From NCBI GenBank assembly GCA_036172665.1, contig JAYKNF010000017.1, positions 62,001-126,000 on the forward strand: a stretch of 64,000 bases of DNA, given 5' to 3'. This stretch comes from Prosopocoilus inquinatus (lineage: Eukaryota > Arthropoda > Insecta > Coleoptera > Lucanidae). The notes beneath the pieces were generated by a model. That model was not told the DNA's origin and did not search any database. It was given only the letters and a program-made list of their open reading frames with translations. A program made the translations under genes and the position numbers. Shown piece by piece: positions 25,314 to 37,798 of the stretch. How positions within the stretch are numbered: position 1 is the first letter of the stretch; each line of letters starts with the position of its first letter.

Positions 25314-28262
25314 GATTAGATACAACACAGGAACAACGCTAATACGTGTTGTTTCGTTTAAAACTATTTCCAGCTACTCCTGTATCCGAAAACTTCGTAT
25401 CTCACATCAGGGATACTGGAGTCCATCCAAACGTCAAATAACATGATAGATAAGTAAGGATCGATTAGATACATCACAGGAACAACGCTAATACGTGTTG
25501 TTTCGTTTAAAACTATTTCCAGCTCCTGCTGCGTCCAAAAACTTCGTATCTCACATCAGAGTTACTAGAGTCCATCGAAACGCCAAATAACATGATAGAT
25601 GAGTAAGGATCGATTAGATACATCACAGGAACAACGCTAACGCGTGTTGTTTCGTTTAAAACTATTTCCAGCTTCTGCTGCGTCCGAGAACTTCGTATCT
25701 CACATCAGAGTTACTGGAGTCCACCGAAACGTCAAATAACATGATAGATAAGTAAGGATCGATCAGATACATCACAGGAACAACGCTAATGCGTATTGTT
25801 TCGTTTAAAACTATTTCCAGCTCCTCCTGTGTCCGAAAATTTCGTATCTCACATCAGAGTTACTGGTGTCCATCGAAACGTCAAATAACATAGTAGATAA
25901 GTAAGGATCGATTAGATACATCACAGGGACAACGCTAATACGTGTTGTTTCGTTCAAAACTATTTCCAGCTTCTGCTGCGTCCGAAAACTTCGTATCTCA
26001 CTTCAGAGTTGCTGGAGGCCATCCAAACGTCAAATAACATGATAGATAAGTAAGGATCGATTAGATACATCACAGGAACAACGCTAATGCGTGTTGTTTC
26101 ATTTAAAACTATTTCCAGCTTCTACTGCGTCCGAGAACTTCGTATCTCACATCAGGGTTACTGGAGTCCATCCAAACGTCAAATAACATAATAGATAAGT
26201 AAGGATCGATTAGATACATCACAGGAACAACGCTAATGCGTATTGTTTCGTTTAAAACTATCTCCAGCTCCTCCTGTGTCCGAAAATTTCGTATCTCACA
26301 TCAGAGTTACTGGAGTCCATCCGAACGTCAAATAATATGATAGATGAGTAAGGATCGATTAGATACATCACAGGAACAACGCTAATGCGTGTTGTTTCAT
26401 TTAAAACTATTTCCAGCTTCTGCTGCGTCCGAGAACTTCGTATCTCACATCAGGGTTACTGGAGTCCATCCAAACGTCAAATAACATAATAGATAAGTAA
26501 GGATCGATTAGATACAGCACAGGAGCAACGCTAATGCGTTTTGTTTCATTTAAAACTATTTCCAGCTTCTGCTGCGTCCGAGAACTTCGTATCTCACATC
26601 AGAGTTACTGGAGTCCACCGAAACGTCAAATAACATGATAGATAAGTAATGATCGATTAGATACATCACAGGAACAACGCTAATGCGTATTGTTTCGTTT
26701 AAAACTCTTTCCAGCTCCTCCTGTGTCCGAAAATTTCGTATCTCACATCAGAGTTACTGGAGTCCATCCAAACGTCAAATAACATGATAGATGAGTAAGG
26801 ATCGATTAGATACATCACAGGAACAACGCTAATACGTGTTGTTTCGTTTAAAACTATTTCCAGCTCCTGCTGCGTCCAAAAACTTCGTATCTCACATCAG
26901 AGCTACTAGAGTCCATCGAAACGTCAAATAACATGATAGATGAGTAAGGATCGATTAGATACATCACAGGAACAACGCTAATACGTGTTGTTTCGTTTAA
27001 AACTATTTCCGGGTTCTGCTGCGTTCGAGAATATCGTATCTCACATCATAGTTACTGGTGTCCATCGAAACGTCAAATAACATAGTAGATAAGTAAGGAT
27101 CGATTAGATACATCACAGGAACAACGCTAATACGTGTTGTTTCGTTCAAAACTATTTCCAGCTTCTGCTGCGTCCGAAAACTTCGTATCTCACTTCAGAG
27201 TTGCTGGAGCCCATCCAAACGTCAAATAACATGATAGATAAGTAAGGATCGATTAGATACATCACAGGAACAACGCTAATGCGTGTTGTTTCATTTAAAA
27301 CTATTTCCAGCTTCTACTGCGTCCGAGAACTTCGTATCTCACATCAGGGTTACTGGAGTCCATCCAAACGTCAAATAACATAATAGATAAGTAAGGATCG
27401 ATTAGATACATCACAGGAACAACGCTAATGCGTATTGTTTCGTTTAAAACTATTTCCAGCTTCTGCTGCGTCCGAGAACTTCGTATCTCACATCAGGGTT
27501 ACTGGAGTCCATCCAAACGTCAAATAACATAATAGATAAGTAAGGATCGATTAGATACAGCACAGGAGCAACGCTAATGCGTTTTGTTTAATTTAAAACT
27601 ATTTCCAGCTTCTGCTGCGTCCGAGAACTTCGTATCTCACATCAGAGTTACTAGAGTCCATCGAAACGCCAAATAACATGATAGATGAGTAAGGATCGAT
27701 TAGATACATCACACGAAAAACGCTAGCGCGTGTTGTTTCGTTTAAAACTATTTCCGGCTTCTGCTGCGTCCGAAAACTTCGTGTCTCACTTCAGAGTTAC
27801 TGGAGCCCATCCAAACGTCAAATAACATGATAGATGAGTAAGGATCGATTAGATACATCACAGGAACAACGCTAATACGTGTTGTTTCGTTCAAAACTAT
27901 TTCCAGCTTCTGCTGCGTCCGAAAACTTTGTATCTCACATCAGAGTTACTGGAGTCCATCCAAACGTCAAATAACATGATAGATGAGTAAGGATCGATTA
28001 GATACATCACAGGAACAACGCTAATACGTGTTGTTTCGTTTAAAACTATTTCCAGCTCCTGCTGCGTCCAAAAACTTCGTATCTCACATCAGAGTTACTA
28101 GAGTCCATCGAAACGTCAAATAACATGATAGATGAGTAAGGATCGAGTAGATACATCACAGGAACAACGCTAATACGTGTTGTTTCGTTTAAAACTATTT
28201 CCAGCTACTCCTGTATCCGAAAACTTCGTATCTCACTTCAGAGTTGCTGGAGCCAATCCAAA
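25314..28262 (+). repeat. Large duplicated segment, copy B part 2, shortened
   Basis: This stretch corresponds to 5505-8650 of copy A, with offset 19866 falling to 19568 within the first few hundred bases (a two-monomer deletion). It ends in a hybrid monomer, 28114-28262. The left part of that monomer (CTACTCCTGTATCC) matches the unit at 8546. Its right part, after CGAAAACTTC at 28218, matches the unit at 9887 (CACTTCAG, GGAGCCAATCC), which is nine monomers further along. Confidence 0.88.
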
Positions 28263-29305
28263 CGTCAAATAACATGATAGATAAGTAAGGATCGATTAGA
28301 TACATCACAGGAACAACGCTAATGCGTGCTGTTTCATTTAAAACTATTTCCAGCTTCTACTGCGTCCGAGAACTTCGTATCTCACATCAGAGTTACTAGA
28401 GTCCATCGAAACGTCAAATAACATGATAGATAAGTAAGGATCGATTAGATACATCACAGGAACAACGCTAATACGTGTTGTTTCGTTCAAAACTATTTTC
28501 AGCTTCTGCTGTGTCCGAAAACTTCGTATCTCACTTCAGAGTTACTGGAGCCCATCCAAACGTCAAATAATATGATAGATGAGTAAGGATCGATTAGATA
28601 CATCACAGGAACAACGCTAATACGTGTTGTTTCGTTTAAAACTATTTCCAGCTTCTGCTGCGTCCGAAAACTTCGTATCTCACTTCAGAGTTACTGTAGC
28701 CCATCCAAACGTCAAATAACATGATAGATGAGTAAGGATCGATTAGATACATCAAAGGAACAACGCTAATGCGTGTTGTTTCGTTGAAAACTGTTTCCCG
28801 CTTCTGCTGCGTCTGAAAATTTCGTGTCTCACATTAGAGTTACTGGAGTCCATCGAAACGTCAAATAACATAGTAGCTAAGTAAGGATCGATTAGATACA
28901 TCACAGGAACAACGCTAATACGTGTTGTTTCGTTCAAAACTATTTCCAGCTCCTGCTGCGTCCAAAAACTTCGTATCTCACATCAGAGTTACTAGAGTCC
29001 ATCGAAACGTCAAATAACATGATAGATGAGTAAGGATCGATTAGACACATCACAGGAACAACGCTAATGCGTATTGTTTCGTTTAAAACTATTTCCAGCT
29101 CCTCCTGTGTCCGAGAACTCCGTATCTCACATTAGAGTTACTGGAGTCCATCCAAACGTCAAATAACATGATAGATAAGTAAGGATCGATTAGATACAGC
29201 ACAGGAGCAACGCTAATGCGTGTTGTTTCATTTAAAACTATTTCCAGCTTCTGCTGCGTCCGAGAACTTCTTATCTCACATCAGAGTTACTAGAGTCCAT
29301 CGAAA
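28263..29305 (+). repeat. Partial 17-mer HOR unit (last 7 monomers)
   Basis: It matches 10036-11078 at offset 18227 and 30796-31838 at offset 2533. It includes the CTGTAGCCC and TCAAAGGAAC marks (the latter at about 28752). It is the truncated leading member of the HOR run that follows. Confidence 0.9.
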
Positions 29306-31838
29306 CGTCAAATAACATGATAGATGAGTAAGGATCGAGTAGATACATCACAGGAACAACGCTAATACGTGTTGTTTCGTTTAAAACTATTTCCAGCTAC
29401 TCCTGTATCCGAAAACTTCGTATCTCATATCAGGGATACTGGAGTCCATCCAAACGTCAAATAACATGATAGATAAGTAAGGATCGATTAGATACAGCAC
29501 AAGAACAACGCTAATGCGTGTTGTTTCGTTCAAAACTATTTCCAGCTTCTGCTGCGTCCAAAAACTTCGTATCTCACATCAGAGTTACTAGAGTCCATCG
29601 AAACGTCAAATAACATGATAGATGAGTAAGGATCGATTAGATACATCACAGGAACAACGCTAATGCGTGTTGTTTCATTTAAAACTATTTCCAGCTCCTG
29701 CTGCGTCCGAAAACTTTGTATCTCACATCAGAGTTACTGGAGTCCATCCAAACGTCAAATAACATGATAGATGAGTAAGGATCGATTAGATACATCACAG
29801 GAACAACGATAATACGTGTTGTTTCGTTTAAAACTATTTCCAGCTCCTGCTGCGTCCAAAAACTTCGTATCTCACATCAGAGTTACTAGAGTCCATCGAA
29901 ACGTCAAATAACATGATAGATGAGTAAGGATCGATTAGATACATCACAGGAACAACGCTAACGCGTGTTGTTTCGTTTAAAACTATTTCCGGCTTCTGCT
30001 GCGTCCGAAAATTTCGTATCTCACATCATAGATAGTGGTGTCCATCGAAACGTCAAATAACATAGTAGTTAAGTAAGGATCGATTAGATGCATCACAGGA
30101 ACAACGCTAATGCGTATTGTTTCGTTTAAAACTATTTCCAGCTCCTCCTGTGTCCGAAAATTTCGTATCTCACATCAGAGTTACTGGAGTCCATCCGAAC
30201 GTCAAATAATATGATAGATGAGTAAGTATCGATTAGATACATCACAGGAACAACGCTAATGCGTGTTGTTTCATTTAAAACTATTTCCAGCTTCTGCTGC
30301 GTCCGAGAACTTCGTATCTCACATCAGAGTTACTGGAGTCCACCGAAACGTCAAATAACATGATAGATCAGTAAGGATCGATTAGATACATCACAGGAAC
30401 AACGCTAATACGTGTTGTTTCGTTTAAAACTATTTCCAGCTCCTGCTGCGTCCAAAAACTTCGTATCTCACATCAGAGCTACTAGAGTCCATCGAAACGT
30501 CAAATAACATGATAGATGAGTAAGGATCGATTAGATACATCAGAGGAACAACGCTAATACGTGTTGTTTCGTTTAAAACTATTTCCGGCTTCTGCTGCGT
30601 TCGAAAAATTCGTATCTCACATCATAGTTACTGGTGTCCATCGAAACGTCAAATAACATAGTAGATAAGTAAGGATCGATTAGATACATCACAGGAACAA
30701 CGCTAATACGTGTTGTTTCGTTCAAAACTATTTCCAGCTTCTGCTGCGTACGAAAACTTCGTATCTCACTTCAGAGTTGCTGGAGCCAATCCAAACGTCA
30801 AATAACATGATAGATAAGTAAGGATCGATTAGATACATCACAGGAACAACGCTAATGCGTGTTGTTTCATTTAAAACTATTTCCAGCTTCTACTGCGTCC
30901 GAGAACTTCGTATCTCACATCAGAGTTACTAGAGTCCATCGAAACGTCAAATAACATGATAGATAAGTAAGGATCGATTAGATACATCACAGGAACAACG
31001 CTAATACGTGTTGTTTCGTTCAAAACTATTTTCAGCTTCTGCTGTGTCCGAAAACTTCGTATCTCACTTCAGAGTTACTGGAGCCCATCCAAACGTCAAA
31101 TAATATGATAGATGAGTAAGGATCGATTAGATACATCACAGGAACAACGCTAATACGTGTTGTTTCGTTTAAAACTATTTCCAGCTTCTGCTGCGTCCGA
31201 AAACTTCGTATCTCACTTCAGAGTTACTGTAGCCCATCCAAACGTCAAATAACATGATAGATGAGTAAGGATCGATTAGATACATCAAAGGAACAACGCT
31301 AATGCGTGTTGTTTCGTTGAAAACTGTTTCCCGCTTCTGCTGCGTCTGAAAATTTCGTGTCTCACATTAGAGTTACTGGAGTCCATCGAAACGTCAAATA
31401 ACATAGTAGCTAAGTAAGGATCGATTAGATACATCACAGGAACAACGCTAATACGTGTTGTTTCGTTCAAAACTATTTCCAGCTCCTGCTGCGTCCAAAA
31501 ACTTCGTATCTCACATCAGAGTTACTAGAGTCCATCGAAACGTCAAATAACATGATAGATGAGTAAGGATCGATTAGACACATCACAGGAACAACGCTAA
31601 TGCGTATTGTTTCGTTTAAAACTATTTCCAGCTCCTCCTGTGTCCGAGAACTCCGTATCTCACATTAGAGTTACTGGAGTCCATCCAAACGTCAAATAAC
31701 ATGATAGATAAGTAAGGATCGATTAGATACAGCACAGGAGCAACGCTAATGCGTGTTGTTTCATTTAAAACTATTTCCAGCTTCTGCTGCGTCCGAGAAC
31801 TTCTTATCTCACATCAGAGTTACTAGAGTCCATCGAAA
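29306..31838 (+). repeat. 17-monomer HOR unit (2533 bp), copy B
   Basis: It begins with the GATCGAGTAG monomer (29333) and CTACTCCTGTATCC. It carries CATAGATAGTGG, CATAGTAGTTAAG (30061), AGTAAGTATCG, GATAGATCAG, GGAGCCAATCC and TCAAAGGAAC (31285 region). It ends at TTCTTATCTC before CGAAAAATAAC at 31839. The copy at 34074-36606 is exactly 4768 bp (32 monomers) away. Confidence 0.92.
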
Positions 31839-34073
31839 CGAAAAATAACATGATAGATGAGTAAGGATCGATTAGATACATCACACGAACAACGCTAGCG
31901 CGTGTTGTTTCGTTTAAAACTATTTCCGGCTTCTGCTGCGTCCGAAAACTTCGTGTCTCACTTCAGAGTTACTGGAGCCCATCCAAACGTCAAATAACAT
32001 GATAGATGAGTAAGGATCGATTAGATACATCACAGGAACAACGCTAATACGTGTTGTTTCGTTCAAAACTATTTCCAGCTTCTGCTGCGTCCGAAAATTT
32101 CGTATCTCACATCAGAGTTACTGGAGTCCATCGAAACGTCAAATAACATGATAGATGAGTAAGGATCGATTAGATACATCACAGGAACAACGCTAACGCG
32201 TGTTGTTTCGTTTAAAACTATTTCCGGCTTCTGCTGCGTCCGAAAATTTCGTATCTCACATCATAGATAGTGGTGTCCATCGAAACGTCAAATAACATAG
32301 TAGTTAAGTAAGGATCGATTAGATGCATCACAGGAACAACGCTAATGCGTATTGTTTCGTTTAAAACTATTTCCAGCTCCTCCTGTGTCCGAAAATTTCG
32401 TATCTCACATCAGAGTTACTGGAGTCCATCCGAACGTCAAATAATATGATAGATGAGTAAGTATCGATTAGATACATCACAGGAACAACGCTAATGCGTG
32501 TTGTTTCATTTAAAACTATTTCCAGCTTCTGCTGCGTCCGAGAACTTCGTATCTCACATCAGAGTTACTGGAGTCCACCGAAACGTCAAATAACATGATA
32601 GATCAGTAAGGATCGATTAGATACATCACAGGAACAACGCTAATACGTGTTGTTTCGTTTAAAACTATTTCCAGCTCCTGCTGCGTCCAAAAACTTCGTA
32701 TCTCACATCAGAGCTACTAGAGTCCATCGAAACGTCAAATAACATGATAGATGAGTAAGGATCGATTAGATACATCACAGGAACAACGCTAATACGTGTT
32801 GTTTCGTTTAAAACTATTTCCGGCTTCTGCTGCGTTCGAAAAATTCGTATCTCACATCATAGTTACTGGTGTCCATCGAAACGTCAAATAACATAGTAGA
32901 TAAGTAAGGATCGATTAGATACATCACAGGAACAACGCTAATACGTGTTGTTTCGTTCAAAACTATTTCCAGCTTCTGCTGCGTACGAAAACTTCGTATC
33001 TCACTTCAGAGTTGCTGGAGCCAATCCAAACGTCAAATAACATGATAGATAAGTAAGGATCGATTAGATACATCACTGGAACAACGCTAATGCGTGCTGT
33101 TTCATTTAAAACTATTTCCAGCTTCTACTGCGTCCGAGAACTTCGTATCTCACATCAGAGTTACTAGAGTCCATCGAAACGTCAAATAACATGATAGATA
33201 AGTAAGGATCGATTAGATACATCACAGGAACAACGCTAATACATGTTGTTTCGTTCAAAACTATTTTCAGCTTCTGCTGTGTCCGAAAACTTCGTATCTC
33301 ACTTCAGAGTTACTGGAGCCCATCCAAACGTCAAATAATATGATAGATGAGTAAGGATCGATTAGATACATCACAGGAACAACGCTAATACGTGTTGTTT
33401 CGTTTAAAACTATTTCCAGCTTCTGCTGCGTCCGAAAACTTCGTATCTCACTTCAGAGTTACTGTAGCCCATCCAAACGTCAAATAACATGATAGATGAG
33501 TAAGGATCGATTAGATACATCAAAGGAACAACGCTAATGCGTGTTGTTTCGTTGAAAACTGTTTCCCGCTTCTGCTGCGTCTGAAAATTTCGTGTCTCAC
33601 ATTAGAGTTACTGGAGTCCATCGAAACGTCAAATAACATAGTAGCTAAGTAAGGATCGATTAGATACATCACAGGAACAACGCTAATACGTGTTGTTTCG
33701 TTCAAAACTATTTCCAGCTCCTGCTGCGTCCAAAAACTTCGTATCTCACATCAGAGTTACTAGAGTCCATCGAAACGTCAAATAACATGATAGATGAGTA
33801 AGGATCGATTAGACACATCACAGGAACAACGCTAATGCGTATTGTTTCGTTTAAAACTATTTCCAGCTCCTCCTGTGTCCGAGAACTCCGTATCTCACAT
33901 TAGAGTTACTGGAGTCCATCCAAACGTCAAATAACATGATAGATAAGTAAGGATCGATTAGATACAGCACAGGAGCAACGCTAATGCGTGTTGTTTCATT
34001 TAAAACTATTTCCAGCTTCTGCTGCGTCCGAGAACTTCTTATCTCACATCAGAGTTACTAGAGTCCATCGAAA
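31839..34073 (+). repeat. 15-monomer variant HOR unit (2235 bp)
   Basis: It shares the last 13 monomers with its 17-mer neighbours, but the first five are replaced by three: a CACGAACAACGCTAGCG unit, a TTCAAAAC unit with GAAAATTTCG, and the TAACGCG unit. The front end resembles 11.08-11.38 kb. It therefore arose by an in-register switch that removed two monomers. The spacing of the TCAAAGGAAC mark (31285 to 33520 = 2235) confirms the length. Confidence 0.9.
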
Positions 34074-36606
34074 CGTCAAATAACATGATAGATGAGTAAG
34101 GATCGAGTAGATACATCACAGGAACAACGCTAATACGTGTTGTTTCGTTTAAAACTATTTCCAGCTACTCCTGTATCCGAAAACTTCGTATCTCACATCA
34201 GGGATACTGGAGTCCATCCAAACGTCAAATAACATGATAGATAAGTAAGGATCGATTAGATACAGCACAAGAACAACGCTAATGCGTGTTGTTTCGTTCA
34301 AAACTATTTCCAGCTTCTGCTGCGTCCAAAAACTTCGTATCTCACATCAGAGTTACTAGAGTCCATCGAAACGTCAAATAACATGATAGATGAGTAAGGA
34401 TCGATTAGATACATCACAGGAACAACGCTAATGCGTGTTGTTTCATTTAAAACTATTTCCAGCTCCTGCTGCGTCCGAAAACTTTGTATCTCACATCAGA
34501 GTTACTGGAGTCCATCCAAACGTCAAATAACATGATAGATGAGTAAGGATCGATTAGATACATCACAGGAACAACGATAATACGTGTTGTTTCGTTTAAA
34601 ACTATTTCCAGCTCCTGCTGCGTCCAAAAACTTCGTATCTCACATCAGAGTTACTAGAGTCCATCGAAACGTCAAATAACATGATAGATGAGTAAGGATC
34701 GATTAGATACATCACAGGAACAACGCTAACGCGTGTTGTTTCGTTTAAAACTATTTCCGGCTTCTGCTGCGTCCGAAAATTTCGTATCTCACATCATAGA
34801 TAGTGGTGTCCATCGAAACGTCAAATAACATAGTAGTTAAGTAAGGATCGATTAGATGCATCACAGGAACAACGCTAATGCGTATTGTTTCGTTTAAAAC
34901 TATTTCCAGCTCCTCCTGTGTCCGAAAATTTCGTATCTCACATCAGAGTTACTGGAGTCCATCCGAACGTCAAATAATATGATAGATGAGTAAGTATCGA
35001 TTAGATACATCACAGGAACAACGCTAATGCGTGTTGTTTCATTTAAAACTATTTCCAGCTTCTGCTGCGTCCGAGAACTTCGTATCTCACATCAGAGTTA
35101 CTGGAGTCCACCGAAACGTCAAATAACATGATAGATCAGTAAGGATCGATTAGATACATCACAGGAACAACGCTAATACGTGTTGTTTCGTTTAAAACTA
35201 TTTCCAGCTCCTGCTGCGTCCAAAAACTTCGTATCTCACATCAGAGCTACTAGAGTCCATCGAAACGTCAAATAACATGATAGATGAGTAAGGATCGATT
35301 AGATACATCAGAGGAACAACGCTAATACGTGTTGTTTCGTTTAAAACTATTTCCGGCTTCTGCTGCGTTCGAAAAATTCGTATCTCACATCATAGTTACT
35401 GGTGTCCATCGAAACGTCAAATAACATAGTAGATAAGTAAGGATCGATTAGATACATCACAGGAACAACGCTAATACGTGTTGTTTCGTTCAAAACTATT
35501 TCCAGCTTCTGCTGCGTACGAAAACTTCGTATCTCACTTCAGAGTTGCTGGAGCCAATCCAAACGTCAAATAACATGATAGATAAGTAAGGATCGATTAG
35601 ATACATCACAGGAACAACGCTAATGCGTGTTGTTTCATTTAAAACTATTTCCAGCTTCTACTGCGTCCGAGAACTTCGTATCTCACATCAGAGTTACTAG
35701 AGTCCATCGAAACGTCAAATAACATGATAGATAAGTAAGGATCGATTAGATACATCACAGGAACAACGCTAATACGTGTTGTTTCGTTCAAAACTATTTT
35801 CAGCTTCTGCTGTGTCCGAAAACTTCGTATCTCACTTCAGAGTTACTGGAGCCCATCCAAACGTCAAATAATATGATAGATGAGTAAGGATCGATTAGAT
35901 ACATCACAGGAACAACGCTAATACGTGTTGTTTCGTTTAAAACTATTTCCAGCTTCTGCTGCGTCCGAAAACTTCGTATCTCACTTCAGAGTTACTGTAG
36001 CCCATCCAAACGTCAAATAACATGATAGATGAGTAAGGATCGATTAGATACATCAAAGGAACAACGCTAATGCGTGTTGTTTCGTTGAAAACTGTTTCCC
36101 GCTTCTGCTGCGTCTGAAAATTTCGTGTCTCACATTAGAGTTACTGGAGTCCATCGAAACGTCAAATAACATAGTAGCTAAGTAAGGATCGATTAGATAC
36201 ATCACAGGAACAACGCTAATACGTGTTGTTTCGTTCAAAACTATTTCCAGCTCCTGCTGCGTCCAAAAACTTCGTATCTCACATCAGAGTTACTAGAGTC
36301 CATCGAAACGTCAAATAACATGATAGATGAGTAAGGATCGATTAGACACATCACAGGAACAACGCTAATGCGTATTGTTTCGTTTAAAACTATTTCCAGC
36401 TCCTCCTGTGTCCGAGAACTCCGTATCTCACATTAGAGTTACTGGAGTCCATCCAAACGTCAAATAACATGATAGATAAGTAAGGATCGATTAGATACAG
36501 CACAGGAGCAACGCTAATGCGTGTTGTTTCATTTAAAACTATTTCCAGCTTCTGCTGCGTCCGAGAACTTCTTATCTCACATCAGAGTTACTAGAGTCCA
36601 TCGAAA
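34074..36606 (+). repeat. 17-monomer HOR unit (2533 bp), copy D
   Basis: Order and marks are the same as at 29306-31838, 4768 bp upstream, including GATCGAGTAG (34101) and the final TTCTTATCTC. The following monomer again begins CGAAAAATAAC (36607). Together with the preceding 15-mer this suggests a 32-monomer (17+15) super-unit, of which the window shows about one and a half. Confidence 0.92.
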
Positions 36607-37798
36607 CGAAAAATAACATGATAGATGAGTAAGGATCGATTAGATACATCACACGAACAACGCTAGCGCGTGTTGTTTCGTTTAAAACTATTTCCGGCTT
36701 CTGCTGCGTCCGAAAACTTCGTGTCTCACTTCAGAGTTACTGGAGCCCATCCAAACGTCAAATAACATGATAGATGAGTAAGGATCGATTAGATACATCA
36801 CAGGAACAACGCTAATACGTGTTGTTTCGTTCAAAACTATTTCCAGCTTCTGCTGCGTCCGAAAACTTCGTATCTCACATCAGAGTTACTAGAGTCCATC
36901 GAAACGTCAAATAACATGATAGATGAGTAAGGATCGATTAGATACATCACAGGAACAACGCTAATACGTGTTGTTTCGTTTAAAACTATTTCCAGCTACT
37001 CCTGTATCCGAAAACCTCGTATCTCACATCAGGGATACTGGAGTCCATCCAAACGTCAAATAACATGATAGATAAGTAAGGATCGATTAGATACAGCACA
37101 AGAACAACGCTAATGCGTGTTGTTTCGTTCAAAACTATTTCCAGCTTCTGCTGCGTCCAAAAACTTCGTATCTCACATCAGAGTTACTAGAGTCCATCGA
37201 AACGTCAAATAACATGATAGATGAGTAAGGATCGATTAGATACATCACAGGAACAACGCTAATGCGTGTTGTTTCATTTAAAACTATTTCCAGCTCCTGC
37301 TGCGTCCGAAAACTTTGTATCTCACATCAGAGTTACTGGAGTCCATCCAAACGTCAAATAACATGATAGATGGGTAAGGATCGATTAGATACATCACATG
37401 AACAACGATAATACGTGTTGTTTCGTTTAAAACTATTTCCAGCTCCTGCTGCGTCCAAAAACTTCGTATCTCACATCAGAGTTACTAGAGTCCATCGAAA
37501 CGTCAAATAACATGATAGATGAGTAAGGATCGATTAGATACATCACAGGAACAACGCTAACGCGTGTTGTTTCGTTTAAAACTATTTCCGGCTTCTGCTG
37601 CGTCCGAAAATTTCGTATCTCACATCATAGTTAGTGGTGTCCATCGAAACGTCAAATAACATAGTAGATAAGTAAGGATCGATTAGATGCATCACAGGAA
37701 CAACGCTAATGCGTATTGTTTCGTTTAAAACTATTTCCAGCTCCTCCTATGTCCGAAAATTTCGTATCTCACATCAGAGTTACTGGAGTCCATCCGAA
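36607..37798 (+). repeat. Copy B of the 11.1-14.0 kb block, left part
   Basis: It follows 11079 onward at offset 25528, then 25379 after a one-monomer loss near 36.87 kb. There the GAAAACTT of one unit runs into the CGTATCTCAC...CTAGAG end of the next type. It contains GATGGGTAAGG and CACATGAAC marks shared with 11.99 kb. At 37799 it enters the 24/25-monomer HOR. Confidence 0.87.
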
